Shown: one piece after another, positions 40,695 to 49,273 of the stretch
Layout: the number at the start of each line of letters is the position of its first letter
Position numbering within the stretch: the stretch's first letter is position 1
From: Acidobacteriota bacterium
GTDB lineage: Bacteria > Acidobacteriota > Vicinamibacteria > Vicinamibacterales > CAVVIG01
Direction of reading: 5' to 3'
NCBI GenBank assembly: GCA_003222535.1
Contig: QHWJ01000235.1
Span: forward strand, 1 to 64,000
Length of the DNA: 64,000 bases
Made by a program: the position numbers and the translations under genes
Notes under the pieces: generated by a model
Told to the model about the DNA's origin: nothing
Seen by the model: the letters and a program-made list of their open reading frames with translations, nothing else
Databases searched by the model: none

Positions 40695-41660
40695 ATGAAG
40701 GTTCTGGTCACCGGAGGCACGGGTTATCTTGGCCGGGCCGTCGTGCGGGCGCTGGCCGCGCGCGGGCACGACCTCGTGGTGTTCGCGCGAACCGCGAGCC
40801 GCAGCGGTCTTCCCGGCACCGCGTTCGACGGCGACGTTCGCGATCGGGCGGCACTCGAGCGCGCCGCTGCCGGGTGCGACGCCATCTCACACTCCGCCGC
40901 GCTCGTCAGCATCTGGCAGCGCCGGCCCGCGGATTTCGACGACATCAACGTCGGCGGCCTGCGCAACATGCTGGCGGTCGCTTCCACGCGGCGCATCCCG
41001 CGCGTGTTGTACACCTCCTCCTTCGTGGCGCTGCCGCCGCGCGGCATGAAAGAGCCGCTGCAGGCGAACGACTACCAGCGAACCAAGGTGGCCGCCGATC
41101 GTCTGGCTGACGAGGCCGTGCGGGGCGGCAGTCCGGTCATTCGCGTCTACCCCGGTGTGGTTTATGGACCTGGATCGTTCACCGAAGGCAATCTGGTCGG
41201 CCGGCTGGTGGCGGACCACCTGAAACACCGGCTGCCAGGTCTGGTCGGACCCGAGAATCCGTGGTCGTGCGCCTACGTGGATGACGTCGCCGCTGGCCAC
41301 TGCGAGGCGCTCGAACGCGGGCGCGCGGGCGCGCGGTACCCGCTGGGCGGAGAAAACGTCCCGCAGCGCCGCCTGTTCGAGCTCGTCCAGAAGCTGACCG
41401 GACGGCGCCCGCCGCCGCGCATTCCTTTTCCAATTGCCGATCTCCTGGGAGCCGCCGAAGAGCTGCGCGTGACGCTTTTCGGAGGGACGCCGCTCATTAC
41501 GCGCGGCGCGGTCGAGATCTTCCGCCACGACTGGTCGCTCGACAGCGGCGAGGCGATGCGCGACCTCGGGTACCGCATCACGCCGCTCGCCGACGGGATC
41601 CGCCGCACGGTCGCCTCGATTCGCGACGCGGCGTTCCCGCCCGGGCGTGCGCGCCCATGA
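40695..41660 (+). CDS. NAD-dependent epimerase/dehydratase
   Basis: MKVLVTGGTGYLGRAVVRAL; atypical SDR. Confidence 0.88.
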   Translation: MKVLVTGGTGYLGRAVVRALAARGHDLVVFARTASRSGLPGTAFDGDVRDRAALERAAAGCDAISHSAALVSIWQRRPADFDDINVGGLRNMLAVASTRRIPRVLYTSSFVALPPRGMKEPLQANDYQRTKVAADRLADEAVRGGSPVIRVYPGVVYGPGSFTEGNLVGRLVADHLKHRLPGLVGPENPWSCAYVDDVAAGHCEALERGRAGARYPLGGENVPQRRLFELVQKLTGRRPPPRIPFPIADLLGAAEELRVTLFGGTPLITRGAVEIFRHDWSLDSGEAMRDLGYRITPLADGIRRTVASIRDAAFPPGRARP

Positions 41661-43069
41661 CGATGCACTCGGAGAGCGCGCGGCAGTGGGTGCACGTCGG
41701 GTCGGGAGCGTTCGCGCTGCTGCTGCGCGTGCTCACCTGGTGGCAGGCGGCAGCGCTGGCCGCGTTCGCGCTGGTGTTCAACCTGGCGGTGCTGCCGCGC
41801 ATCGGCGGCCGGCGGCTGTATCGCCCGGTCGATGAGGCGCGTGGCTTTCCGCTCGGGATTCTGCTCTATCCCCTGTCGGTGCTGCTCCTCACGCTCACGT
41901 TCCCCGCTCGACTCGACATCGTCGCCGCCGCCTGGGCGATCCTGGCGATCGGGGACGGCGCCGCAACGCTCGCCGGACGGTGGGCCTCGGACTGGAGCGC
42001 TCGAACCGCCGAGACCCCAGAGACAATCCTCTCCGCCCTCTCTGCGAGTCCTGCGAACTCCGCATTCGTTTGTGGTGCGCTCCCGTGGAATCGTGAGAAG
42101 ACCGTGGCCGGCACGCTGGCATTCGTGGCATTGGGCGGCCTGGCCGGCATGGCGCTGGCGTTGTGGACGCGGCCGGCGGTGGCGCCTGCGCCGCCGCTGA
42201 CATTCACGATCATCGCGCCGTTGGTCGCGGCCGTCGTTGCAGCGCTCGTGGAAACAGTGCCGATCCGGCTGGACGACAACATCTCGGTGCCGGCGACGGC
42301 AGGAGCCGTATTGTGGCTCGGCAGCCTCATGACCACGGCGTCGCTGGCCGGCGCGCGCGAGGGGATCGTGAGCACGCTTCCCTGGGCGCTCGGCGTCAAC
42401 GCGGTCGCCGGCTGGCTCGGCTACCGCGCCCGGGCGGTTTCGCGCTCCGGCGCCATCGTTGGCGCGATCGTCGGCGCCATCATTTACGCCGGCGGCGGCG
42501 GTCGCGCCTGGGTGCTGCTGTTTCTCACGTTCCTCGCCGCGTCGGCCTCGTCGCGGCTCGGGCTGCAGCGCAAAGTCCTGCTCGGGATCGCGGAGGAGCG
42601 CGGCGGCCGCCGCGGCGCCGGCAACGCGATCGCGAATTGCGGCGTGGCGGCCGTTGCGGCCATCGCCGCGATCACGACGCCGCATACGTCCTCTGCCCTG
42701 CTTGCGCTCGTCGCCTCGCTGACCGCCGGCGGCAGCGACACGGTGGCGAGCGAGATCGGCAAGGCCTGGGGACGGTCGCCGTATCTCGTCACCACCTTCA
42801 GCCGCGTGAGGCCCGGCACGCCCGGCGCGATGTCGCTCGAAGGCACGACAGCAGGGCTGGCTGCGGCGTTCGCGCTGGCGACGGCCGGCGTCGCGATGGG
42901 GCTGATCCCGGCATCCATGACGCCTGGCGTCGTCGCTGGCGCCACCGCGGGGACCATCGTCGAGAGCGCGCTTGGCGCGACGCTCGAAGGACCGGGTATC
43001 CTGAACAACGACGTGCTGAATTTCATCAACACGGCAATCGCCGCCGCCGTCACGCTGGCCATCGCGTGA
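41657..43069 (+). CDS. Fusion: phytol/dolichol kinase-like N-terminal region + DUF92 (TMEM19/VTE6-like) C-terminal region
   Basis: N-term multi-TM with GDGAATLAGR...LPWNREKTVAGTLAF; C-term GAIVGAIIYAGGGGRAWVLLFLTFLAAS..GSDTVASEIGKAWGR..GTPGAMSLEGT. Confidence 0.75.
   Translation: MTMHSESARQWVHVGSGAFALLLRVLTWWQAAALAAFALVFNLAVLPRIGGRRLYRPVDEARGFPLGILLYPLSVLLLTLTFPARLDIVAAAWAILAIGDGAATLAGRWASDWSARTAETPETILSALSASPANSAFVCGALPWNREKTVAGTLAFVALGGLAGMALALWTRPAVAPAPPLTFTIIAPLVAAVVAALVETVPIRLDDNISVPATAGAVLWLGSLMTTASLAGAREGIVSTLPWALGVNAVAGWLGYRARAVSRSGAIVGAIVGAIIYAGGGGRAWVLLFLTFLAASASSRLGLQRKVLLGIAEERGGRRGAGNAIANCGVAAVAAIAAITTPHTSSALLALVASLTAGGSDTVASEIGKAWGRSPYLVTTFSRVRPGTPGAMSLEGTTAGLAAAFALATAGVAMGLIPASMTPGVVAGATAGTIVESALGATLEGPGILNNDVLNFINTAIAAAVTLAIA
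42010..42075. repeat. Dispersed CGCAGAG-type repeat inserted in frame in the DUF92-fusion gene
   Basis: cgccgagaccccagagacaatcctctccgccctctctgcgagtcctgcgaactccgc interrupts GR..(G)..LPWN. Confidence 0.6.
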
Positions 43070-44058
43070 GGATCAACGGGGGTTCGGGGTTCAGGGTTCA
43101 GGGATCGAGGTTCGCCGGAGAACCGGGAACGGGAACCGGGAGCCGGAATCGGGGGGCCGCCCGGGCCTATCTGGATCTCGCGAGGCCCTTCACGTTGGTT
43201 GCCCCCGCGCTCGGATTCATGTCGGGCGCGCTGACGGCGGTTGGTGCCGCCCCGCGTGAATCGTGGCGGGCGGCGCTTCTCGCCGCGCCGTTCATGGGAT
43301 CGGCGATGGCGGCGCTCCTCAACGCCGGCAACAACGCGCTGAATCAGATCTACGACCTCGACATCGATCGGGTGAACAAGCCGAAACGTCCGCTGCCCGG
43401 CGGACGGCTGACGATCGCGCAGGCGTGGCGATTCACCAGCGTGACCTACGCACTGGCGTTGCTGCTCGCCTGGCTCGTCGCGCCGGACCGGCGCCATGAG
43501 TGTTTCTGGCTGGTCGCCGTCGCGGTCGTCTGCACCTGCATCTACTCGGTGCCTCCATTGCGCACCAAGCGGCACGGCATCTGGGCGAACGTGACGATCG
43601 CGATTCCCCGCGGCGTGCTGCTGAAGGTGGCGGGGTGGTCGTCGGTCAAAACGATCGTGGGAGTCGAGCCCTGGTACATCGGCGCGATCTTCGGCCTGTT
43701 TCTTCTCGGCGCCACGACCACCAAGGACTTCGCGGACATGGACGGTGATCGGCGTGGCGGGTGCCGGACTTTGCCGATCCAGTACGGCGTCCGGCGCGCC
43801 GCCTGGCTGATCTCGCCCTCGTTCGTCGTCCCGTTCCTGGCGATCCCCGTCGGGGCGTGGCTGCACGTGCTGACGGGAAACTTCTGGCTGCTGCAGGCGC
43901 TCGGCGTCGTGATGACCGTCTACGGGTTGTACGTCTTGTACCTGATGCTGCGACGGCCCGAGGACCTGGCGGTCGAAGAGAACCACGTCTCGTGGGCGCA
44001 CATGTATCGCATGATGTTCGTCGCCCAGATCGGGTTTGCGTTCGCGTATCTGTTGTAG
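43066..44058 (+). CDS. UbiA-family prenyltransferase
   Basis: NNALNQIYDLDIDRVNKPKRPLPGG; second Asp motif KDFADMDGDRRGG; GTG start overlapping TGA (start uncertain). Confidence 0.85.
   Translation: MRINGGSGFRVQGSRFAGEPGTGTGSRNRGAARAYLDLARPFTLVAPALGFMSGALTAVGAAPRESWRAALLAAPFMGSAMAALLNAGNNALNQIYDLDIDRVNKPKRPLPGGRLTIAQAWRFTSVTYALALLLAWLVAPDRRHECFWLVAVAVVCTCIYSVPPLRTKRHGIWANVTIAIPRGVLLKVAGWSSVKTIVGVEPWYIGAIFGLFLLGATTTKDFADMDGDRRGGCRTLPIQYGVRRAAWLISPSFVVPFLAIPVGAWLHVLTGNFWLLQALGVVMTVYGLYVLYLMLRRPEDLAVEENHVSWAHMYRMMFVAQIGFAFAYLL
43081..43130. repeat. 7-bp array (ggttcag/ggttcgg), coding for GSGFRVQGSRF if translated
   Basis: gttcggggttcagggttcagggatcgaggttcg. Confidence 0.8.
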
Positions 44059-44081
44059 CGCGAGGCTGTCATCTGTCGGAG

Positions 44082-44260
44082 CGCGAAGGCTGTCAGCCCA
44101 GCGGCGCCGGTGACGTACGTGGCGTCCGGCTTCAGCCGGGCCGTCGTATCGGCGTGGGCCGTCCCGCCTGAAGGCGGCCTCATGGAGCGCGAGGCTTCCA
44201 GCCGGGCGGCGCCGGTGACGCGGAGCGCGAAGGCTTTCAGCCGAGCGCTCGGCGAGATTC
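44082..44260. repeat. Clustered REP-like repeats (gagcgcgaaggctktcagccsagcggcgccggtgacg) x3 plus a cgtccggcttcagccgggccg palindrome
   Basis: Three degenerate about 38-bp units and one palindromic REP in one intergenic region. Confidence 0.75.
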
Positions 44261-44448
44261 GCCCTGCAGCGTCCAGAACGGACCCGTCGGCGGCGCGGTT
44301 GCTGGCCCGGCCGGACGCGGCTCGGATCATCGTCGACCGGGCGATAGAACTCATCCGTACGGCGGCCTCAAGAAATCATCGCCAAGTTGGGGCGGATGCG
44401 TTATGGTACGCGGACCGCATTCACAAACACTTCCCCGGAGGGCGTTCG

Positions 44449-44736
44449 ATGAGTCGCATGACGATAAAGATGTTGCTGGTCGCGATCGTGGCCTCCTTCG
44501 CGATCGCATCGATGGCCGAAGCCGCTCCGAAGAAGGCGGTCCGCCACCGGGTGAGACACTCGTCGCGGGTTTCATCGGGAGCCGCGCCGACGGCGGGCAA
44601 TCAGTCGGCGTCGAGGAAGAAGTCGACCGCCGCTTCCAGGGCGAAACGCCGCGCGCCGGCGGCCAGGGGCACGGTGAAGAAATCGACAACCACGAAGGCG
44701 ACCGCGAAGCGCAAACCGCTCACCAAGCCCCACTGA
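44449..44736 (+). CDS. Small exported, highly basic (Lys/Arg/Ala/Thr-rich) protein
   Basis: SD ccggaggg; signal peptide MTIKMLLVAIVASFAIASMAEA then KKAVRHRVRH..KKSTAASRAKRRAPAARGTVKKSTTTKATAKRK. Confidence 0.7.
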   Translation: MSRMTIKMLLVAIVASFAIASMAEAAPKKAVRHRVRHSSRVSSGAAPTAGNQSASRKKSTAASRAKRRAPAARGTVKKSTTTKATAKRKPLTKPH

Positions 44737-44828
44737 TCCGCAGCTCATCGACTTGACACCGGCGGCGAGTGGGCCCGATCATAAGGCGAAACAGGGACGA
44801 ATTGCCTTGTTTTTCAGAGGCCGGGCCC

Positions 44829-45851
44829 ATGCCTGCATTTCCTCTCCTGTTCGACGCCGGTTCCACCAGACCCACTACTCGCGAAATCGCGAAGGTCGTC
44901 AAGCAAGGCGGCACGGCCGCGCTGACTGAAGCGGACCGGCGCGCCGATCAGGCCCGGTATCAGGAGGTCACCTGCCGATCGGCGTTGAACCGCGTCCGCG
45001 GCATGCCATTCGAGTGGACGCTGAACCCGTACCGCGGCTGCACGCATGGCTGCCACTACTGCTACGCGCGCCGCTATCACGTGCAATTCGAGATGAACGC
45101 CGACGACGAGTTCGCGTCGATGATCCTCGTGAAAGAGAATTTCGCCGACGTCCTCACACGGGAGCTCGCGCGGCCGGCGTGGAAGGGAGACTACGTCGCG
45201 GTGGGCACCGCGACCGACTGCTATCAGCCGATCGAAGGTCACTACAAGCTGACGCGGCGCGCGATCGAGGCGCTCCTGCGGGCCCGGAATCCCATGGGCC
45301 TCATCACCAAAGGGCCGATGGTCGTTCGCGACCGCGACCTGCTCGCGGCGCTCTCGCGAGTGGCGAGGTGCACGGTGTACATGAGCGTGCCGACCGTCGA
45401 CGAGCAGGCCTGGGAGCGGCTCGAGCCGGGCACCGCGCATCCGCTGCAGCGCCTTCGCGCCGTGCGCGAGCTGGTCGATGCCGGCGTGACCGCCGGCGTT
45501 CTCATGAATCCGATCGTGCCCGGGTTTTCGTCATCGCGCGACAAGCTCGAACGCACCGTCAAGGCGATCGCCGACCACGGGGCGCGATTCGTCGGCTGCA
45601 ACGTGATGTTTCTCGAAGGCGGCACGCGCGCGCACTTCATGAAGTATCTCGAGCGCGAGTTTCCCTCGTGGCTGCCGCGCTACGAGAAGTTGTACGAAAG
45701 GAAATACGCGCCGCAGGAATACCGCAAGCAGGTTCAGGGAATGGTGCGCGTGCTGCAGGCGCGTCACGGCCTCAGCGGGCGCGAGGACCCGAACCGGGGC
45801 GGCACGGTTGAAGACAGGAACGAAGCCGAGCAGGTGGGCTTTGCGTGGTAA
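44829..45851 (+). CDS. Radical SAM protein (SPL/Rv2578c-like)
   Basis: LNPYRGCTHGCHYCYARRYH; GTATDCYQPIE; alternative start 44769. Confidence 0.87.
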   Translation: MPAFPLLFDAGSTRPTTREIAKVVKQGGTAALTEADRRADQARYQEVTCRSALNRVRGMPFEWTLNPYRGCTHGCHYCYARRYHVQFEMNADDEFASMILVKENFADVLTRELARPAWKGDYVAVGTATDCYQPIEGHYKLTRRAIEALLRARNPMGLITKGPMVVRDRDLLAALSRVARCTVYMSVPTVDEQAWERLEPGTAHPLQRLRAVRELVDAGVTAGVLMNPIVPGFSSSRDKLERTVKAIADHGARFVGCNVMFLEGGTRAHFMKYLEREFPSWLPRYEKLYERKYAPQEYRKQVQGMVRVLQARHGLSGREDPNRGGTVEDRNEAEQVGFAW

Positions 45852-45929
45852 AAACCTGTCATGGCTGGTGGCTGATGGCTATGGCCGATCGAACGACCAT
45901 GCATCAGCGGCCATCAACTCGTGGTCATT

Positions 45930-45964
45930 AGCCATCAGCCATCAGCCATCAGCCATCAGCCATC
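45930..45964. repeat. 7-bp array (agccatc)5, with inverted partial copies at 45863-45885
   Basis: agccatc x5 adjacent to the Clp ATPase stop codon; ggtggctgatggctatgg upstream. Confidence 0.93.
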
Positions 45965-45965
45965 T

Positions 45966-48275
45966 TTAAGCGAGCCCTTCGAAAGCGAGCGAGCCGTCCG
46001 GCGACGTGACCTGCGTGATCGACGGCTCGACGACGAGCGCACCGTCCCTGCTCTTCACGTTGAAATGCGAGCCTTCCTTCCAGCGCGCGCTGATCGGCAG
46101 CTTGATGTGCTCGTCGATGAAGCGCTTCAGGAATCGGGCGCCGAAGGCCATGCTGTAGCCCTTCACCACGACGAGCTCCAGCGCCGCGTCGTCGACCGCA
46201 ATCGTCTTCCCGGCCTTCGCCAGCGCCATGGTGATCTGCTCGAGATAGTGCTTCGCGATCTCACGCACTTCGTCGTGGGTCAGCGGAGAGAACAGCACGG
46301 TTTCGTCGATGCGGTTGCGGAACTCCGGCGGGAACCGGCGCTCGAGCTCGCGCATCACTTCGCCCTGCACCTGCTCGACACCGACCGTCCGGTGCAGGAA
46401 GCCCATCGGGCTCGTCAGCTTCCGGAAGTGCTCCGCGCCGAGATTCGACGTCATGATGACGATCGCGTCGCTCAGGTAGACGCGCTTTCCACGGCCGTCC
46501 GTCATCCAGCCCTCGTCGAACGCCTGGAGGAACAGGTTCAGCGTATGCGGGCTCGCCTTCTCGACCTCGTCGAGCAGGACGACGCAGTACGGATTGTCTT
46601 TCAGCTGATTGGTGAGGACGCCTCCGCGCTCGCTTCCGACAATACCGCGCGGCATGCCGATGAGCTTATCAACTGAGACGGATCCATCCTGATACTCGGA
46701 CATGTCGACGCGGATCATCTTCTTCTCGTCGCCGAACAGGAAGTCGGCGACCGACTTCGCCAGCTCCGTCTTGCCGACGCCGGTCGGCCCCAGGAACAAC
46801 AGGACACCGTCCGGACGATCGAAGCCGTCCTTCAGGGGCCCCTTGTTGAGGACCAGCCGTCGCGCCACCGCATCGATCGCTTTTCTCTGGCCGATCACAC
46901 GCCTCTGCAGGCGCTCCTCGATGTCCTTGAAGCGATCGGTCACGTCCCGGAAGACCATGTCCTCGGGAATCTGCGCGACGTGCGAGATCACCGCGACGAC
47001 GTCTTCCTTCTTCACTTCCCAGCGCCGATCGATTTCGGCGCGGACGGCCGCCGTGTCCAGCCAACCGATGACCTTGTCCGGCAGATGCAGATGCCGCATG
47101 TAGCGCGGCGACAGGTCGAGGGCGGCGTCGAGCGCCTCGTCGAGCAGGCGGACCGAGTAGTTTCGTTCGAGCCGCGGCCGCAGGTTATAGAGGATGCGGC
47201 GGGTCTCCTCGATGCTCGGCTCGCAGATGGTCACGCAGCGAAAACGACGCGCCAACGCCTCGTCCTCCTGGATGTATTCCTTGTACTCGCTCAAGGTGGT
47301 CGCGGCCACCATGCGGATTTCGCCGCGCGCGAGCACCGACTTGAAGATGTTGGCGGCGTCAGAGGGGGCGCCGAGCGCCGAGCCGGCGCCGACCATCGTG
47401 TGCGCCTCGTCGACGAACAGAATCAGGTTCGGCCGCTCTTTGAGCTCGCGGATCACGTTCTGAATCCGGTCCTCGAACATCCCCCGCAGCATCGTCCCGG
47501 CGACCATGCTGTTCATCTGAAGGTTGACGACCTGGCAGTCGCGCAGTCGAACGGGCACGCTCTCCGGCTCGAACTCGATGCGAAGCGCCAGCCCTTCGGC
47601 GATCGCGGTCTTGCCGACCCCCGGCTCGCCGATGAGCATCACGGAATTGGCGCGCTCCCGGTGGCAGAGGATTTCCAGCACCTGCTGGATTTCCTTTTCT
47701 CGACCGAACACCGGCGGCAGCTTGTCCTGGCGGGCGAGCAGGTTCAGGTTCGTCGCGAAATGTTTGAGGAACGGCGGCAGCTCGAAGCGCTTCTTCAGCC
47801 GCTCTTCGCGCAACTCCATGTCGCGCATCCGCGTGTTCAGTCGCGACACCAGCATCTCCGGCTCGACGCCGTGGCGCCGGAGGATCGACACGGGCACGCC
47901 CTGCGTTTCCTCGAATACGGCGGAGAACAAGTCGGCGGCTTCAACCGTCTGCCGGCCGGCCCGGCTGGCGTGATGAAGCGCCAGCTTGAAGACCAGCTTT
48001 GTCGCCGGCGACACGCGGAACTCGCGTCCCGCAAACGACGGCATCATGTGCAAGTGCTCTTCGATCGCCTGAAGAATGGTATGCGGATTGACTTCGATGT
48101 CCCTCATGACTTCCGAGAACATGTCCCATTCGACCTGTGCAAATGCGAGAAACACATGCTCGTTGGTCAGCAGCGCGTGCTCACGGCGGCGAGCCTCTTC
48201 GATGGCCCGATCGACAATCCGCTGGGCGGTTTCGCCAATCTTGCTCGGTGAGATGTCGAGGTCTTCTACGTGCAC
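45966..48275 (-). CDS. ATP-dependent Clp protease ATP-binding subunit (ClpA/ClpC-like)
   Basis: Clp_N; GEPGVGKTAIAEGLA; GPTGVGKTELAKSVADFLF; SPMGF loop. Confidence 0.93.
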   Translation of the reverse strand: MHVEDLDISPSKIGETAQRIVDRAIEEARRREHALLTNEHVFLAFAQVEWDMFSEVMRDIEVNPHTILQAIEEHLHMMPSFAGREFRVSPATKLVFKLALHHASRAGRQTVEAADLFSAVFEETQGVPVSILRRHGVEPEMLVSRLNTRMRDMELREERLKKRFELPPFLKHFATNLNLLARQDKLPPVFGREKEIQQVLEILCHRERANSVMLIGEPGVGKTAIAEGLALRIEFEPESVPVRLRDCQVVNLQMNSMVAGTMLRGMFEDRIQNVIRELKERPNLILFVDEAHTMVGAGSALGAPSDAANIFKSVLARGEIRMVAATTLSEYKEYIQEDEALARRFRCVTICEPSIEETRRILYNLRPRLERNYSVRLLDEALDAALDLSPRYMRHLHLPDKVIGWLDTAAVRAEIDRRWEVKKEDVVAVISHVAQIPEDMVFRDVTDRFKDIEERLQRRVIGQRKAIDAVARRLVLNKGPLKDGFDRPDGVLLFLGPTGVGKTELAKSVADFLFGDEKKMIRVDMSEYQDGSVSVDKLIGMPRGIVGSERGGVLTNQLKDNPYCVVLLDEVEKASPHTLNLFLQAFDEGWMTDGRGKRVYLSDAIVIMTSNLGAEHFRKLTSPMGFLHRTVGVEQVQGEVMRELERRFPPEFRNRIDETVLFSPLTHDEVREIAKHYLEQITMALAKAGKTIAVDDAALELVVVKGYSMAFGARFLKRFIDEHIKLPISARWKEGSHFNVKSRDGALVVEPSITQVTSPDGSLAFEGLA

Positions 48276-48438
48276 GTCAGCCTCCGTCCGGCCGACAGAT
48301 CAGCAAGACGTACGCCACCGCTCAACCGTGGCCGAACGGCCACAGTTTTCCCGCTGACTATGGCCATCGAGCTACAAGAAGAGGGCAACTCGACGCTTCC
48401 CCTCTCCCTTTCGGCCTCCGGTCCTTGACCCTTTTTGG

Positions 48439-49266
48439 TTAGTCCTGACGCAACAGCGCTTCAATCCGGAGCTCTGTGGGTGGGTGCGTGCTGAACAAAC
48501 CGAGCAGCCCGGAGGCGCTGAAGGGCTTGATGATGAACATGTGTGCAGTGGCCGGATTCGCGTCAAGTGGGACGGCGCGCGAGGCCGCCTCGATCTTGCG
48601 GAGAGCGCTCACGAGCCCTTGTGGGCCGCCGGCGATGACGGCGCCGCCGGCGTCGGCGTCGAACTCGCGCGAGCGCGAAATCGCCGCCTGAATGAGCATT
48701 GCGGCGATCGGCGCCAGGATGATCGTCGCGATCAGCGCGAACGGATTGGACCCTTCCCGATCGTCGCTCCGGCTCCCCCCGAAGAACATCGCAAAGCGCG
48801 AAACCATCATGATCGCGGCCGCAGCTGTGGCCGCAACCGAGCTGATCAGGATGTCGCGATGTTTGACATGCGCCAGCTCGTGGGAGAGCACGCCTTCGAG
48901 CTCCTCGTCGTTGAGAACCTGGAGGATCCCTTCCGTCGCCGCCACGGCCGCGTGTTGAGGGTTGCGGCCGGTCGCGAAAGCATTCGGCGACGCGTCGGGA
49001 ATCACGTAGACGCGCGGCTGGGGCAGGCCGGCGCGCACGGCCAGCCGGGCCACGGTGTCGTAAAGGCGGTGGCCGGGACCGACCTCCTGCGCCCGATACA
49101 TCCGTAAGACAATCTTGTCCGAGAACCAGTACGAACCGAAGTTCGTCGCCGCCGCAAAGAGAAAGCCGATAGCCATTCCCTGCGTGCCGCCGAGCTTTTC
49201 GCCGATGAACAGGAGCAATGCGCTGAGCACTCCGAGCAATAGCGCGGTTTTGACAGTATTGGACAT
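48439..49266 (-). CDS. htpX: M48 family metalloprotease HtpX-like
   Basis: LSHELAHVKHRDIL (HExxH); N-terminal TM segments. Confidence 0.93.
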   Translation of the reverse strand: MSNTVKTALLLGVLSALLLFIGEKLGGTQGMAIGFLFAAATNFGSYWFSDKIVLRMYRAQEVGPGHRLYDTVARLAVRAGLPQPRVYVIPDASPNAFATGRNPQHAAVAATEGILQVLNDEELEGVLSHELAHVKHRDILISSVAATAAAAIMMVSRFAMFFGGSRSDDREGSNPFALIATIILAPIAAMLIQAAISRSREFDADAGGAVIAGGPQGLVSALRKIEAASRAVPLDANPATAHMFIIKPFSASGLLGLFSTHPPTELRIEALLRQD

Positions 49267-49273
49267 AGGGTGT

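Noticed and set aside
42163-43065. N-terminal part of the 631-aa ORF leading into UbiA
   Set aside because: Out-of-frame read of the DUF92-fusion gene; UbiA starts at or after 43066.
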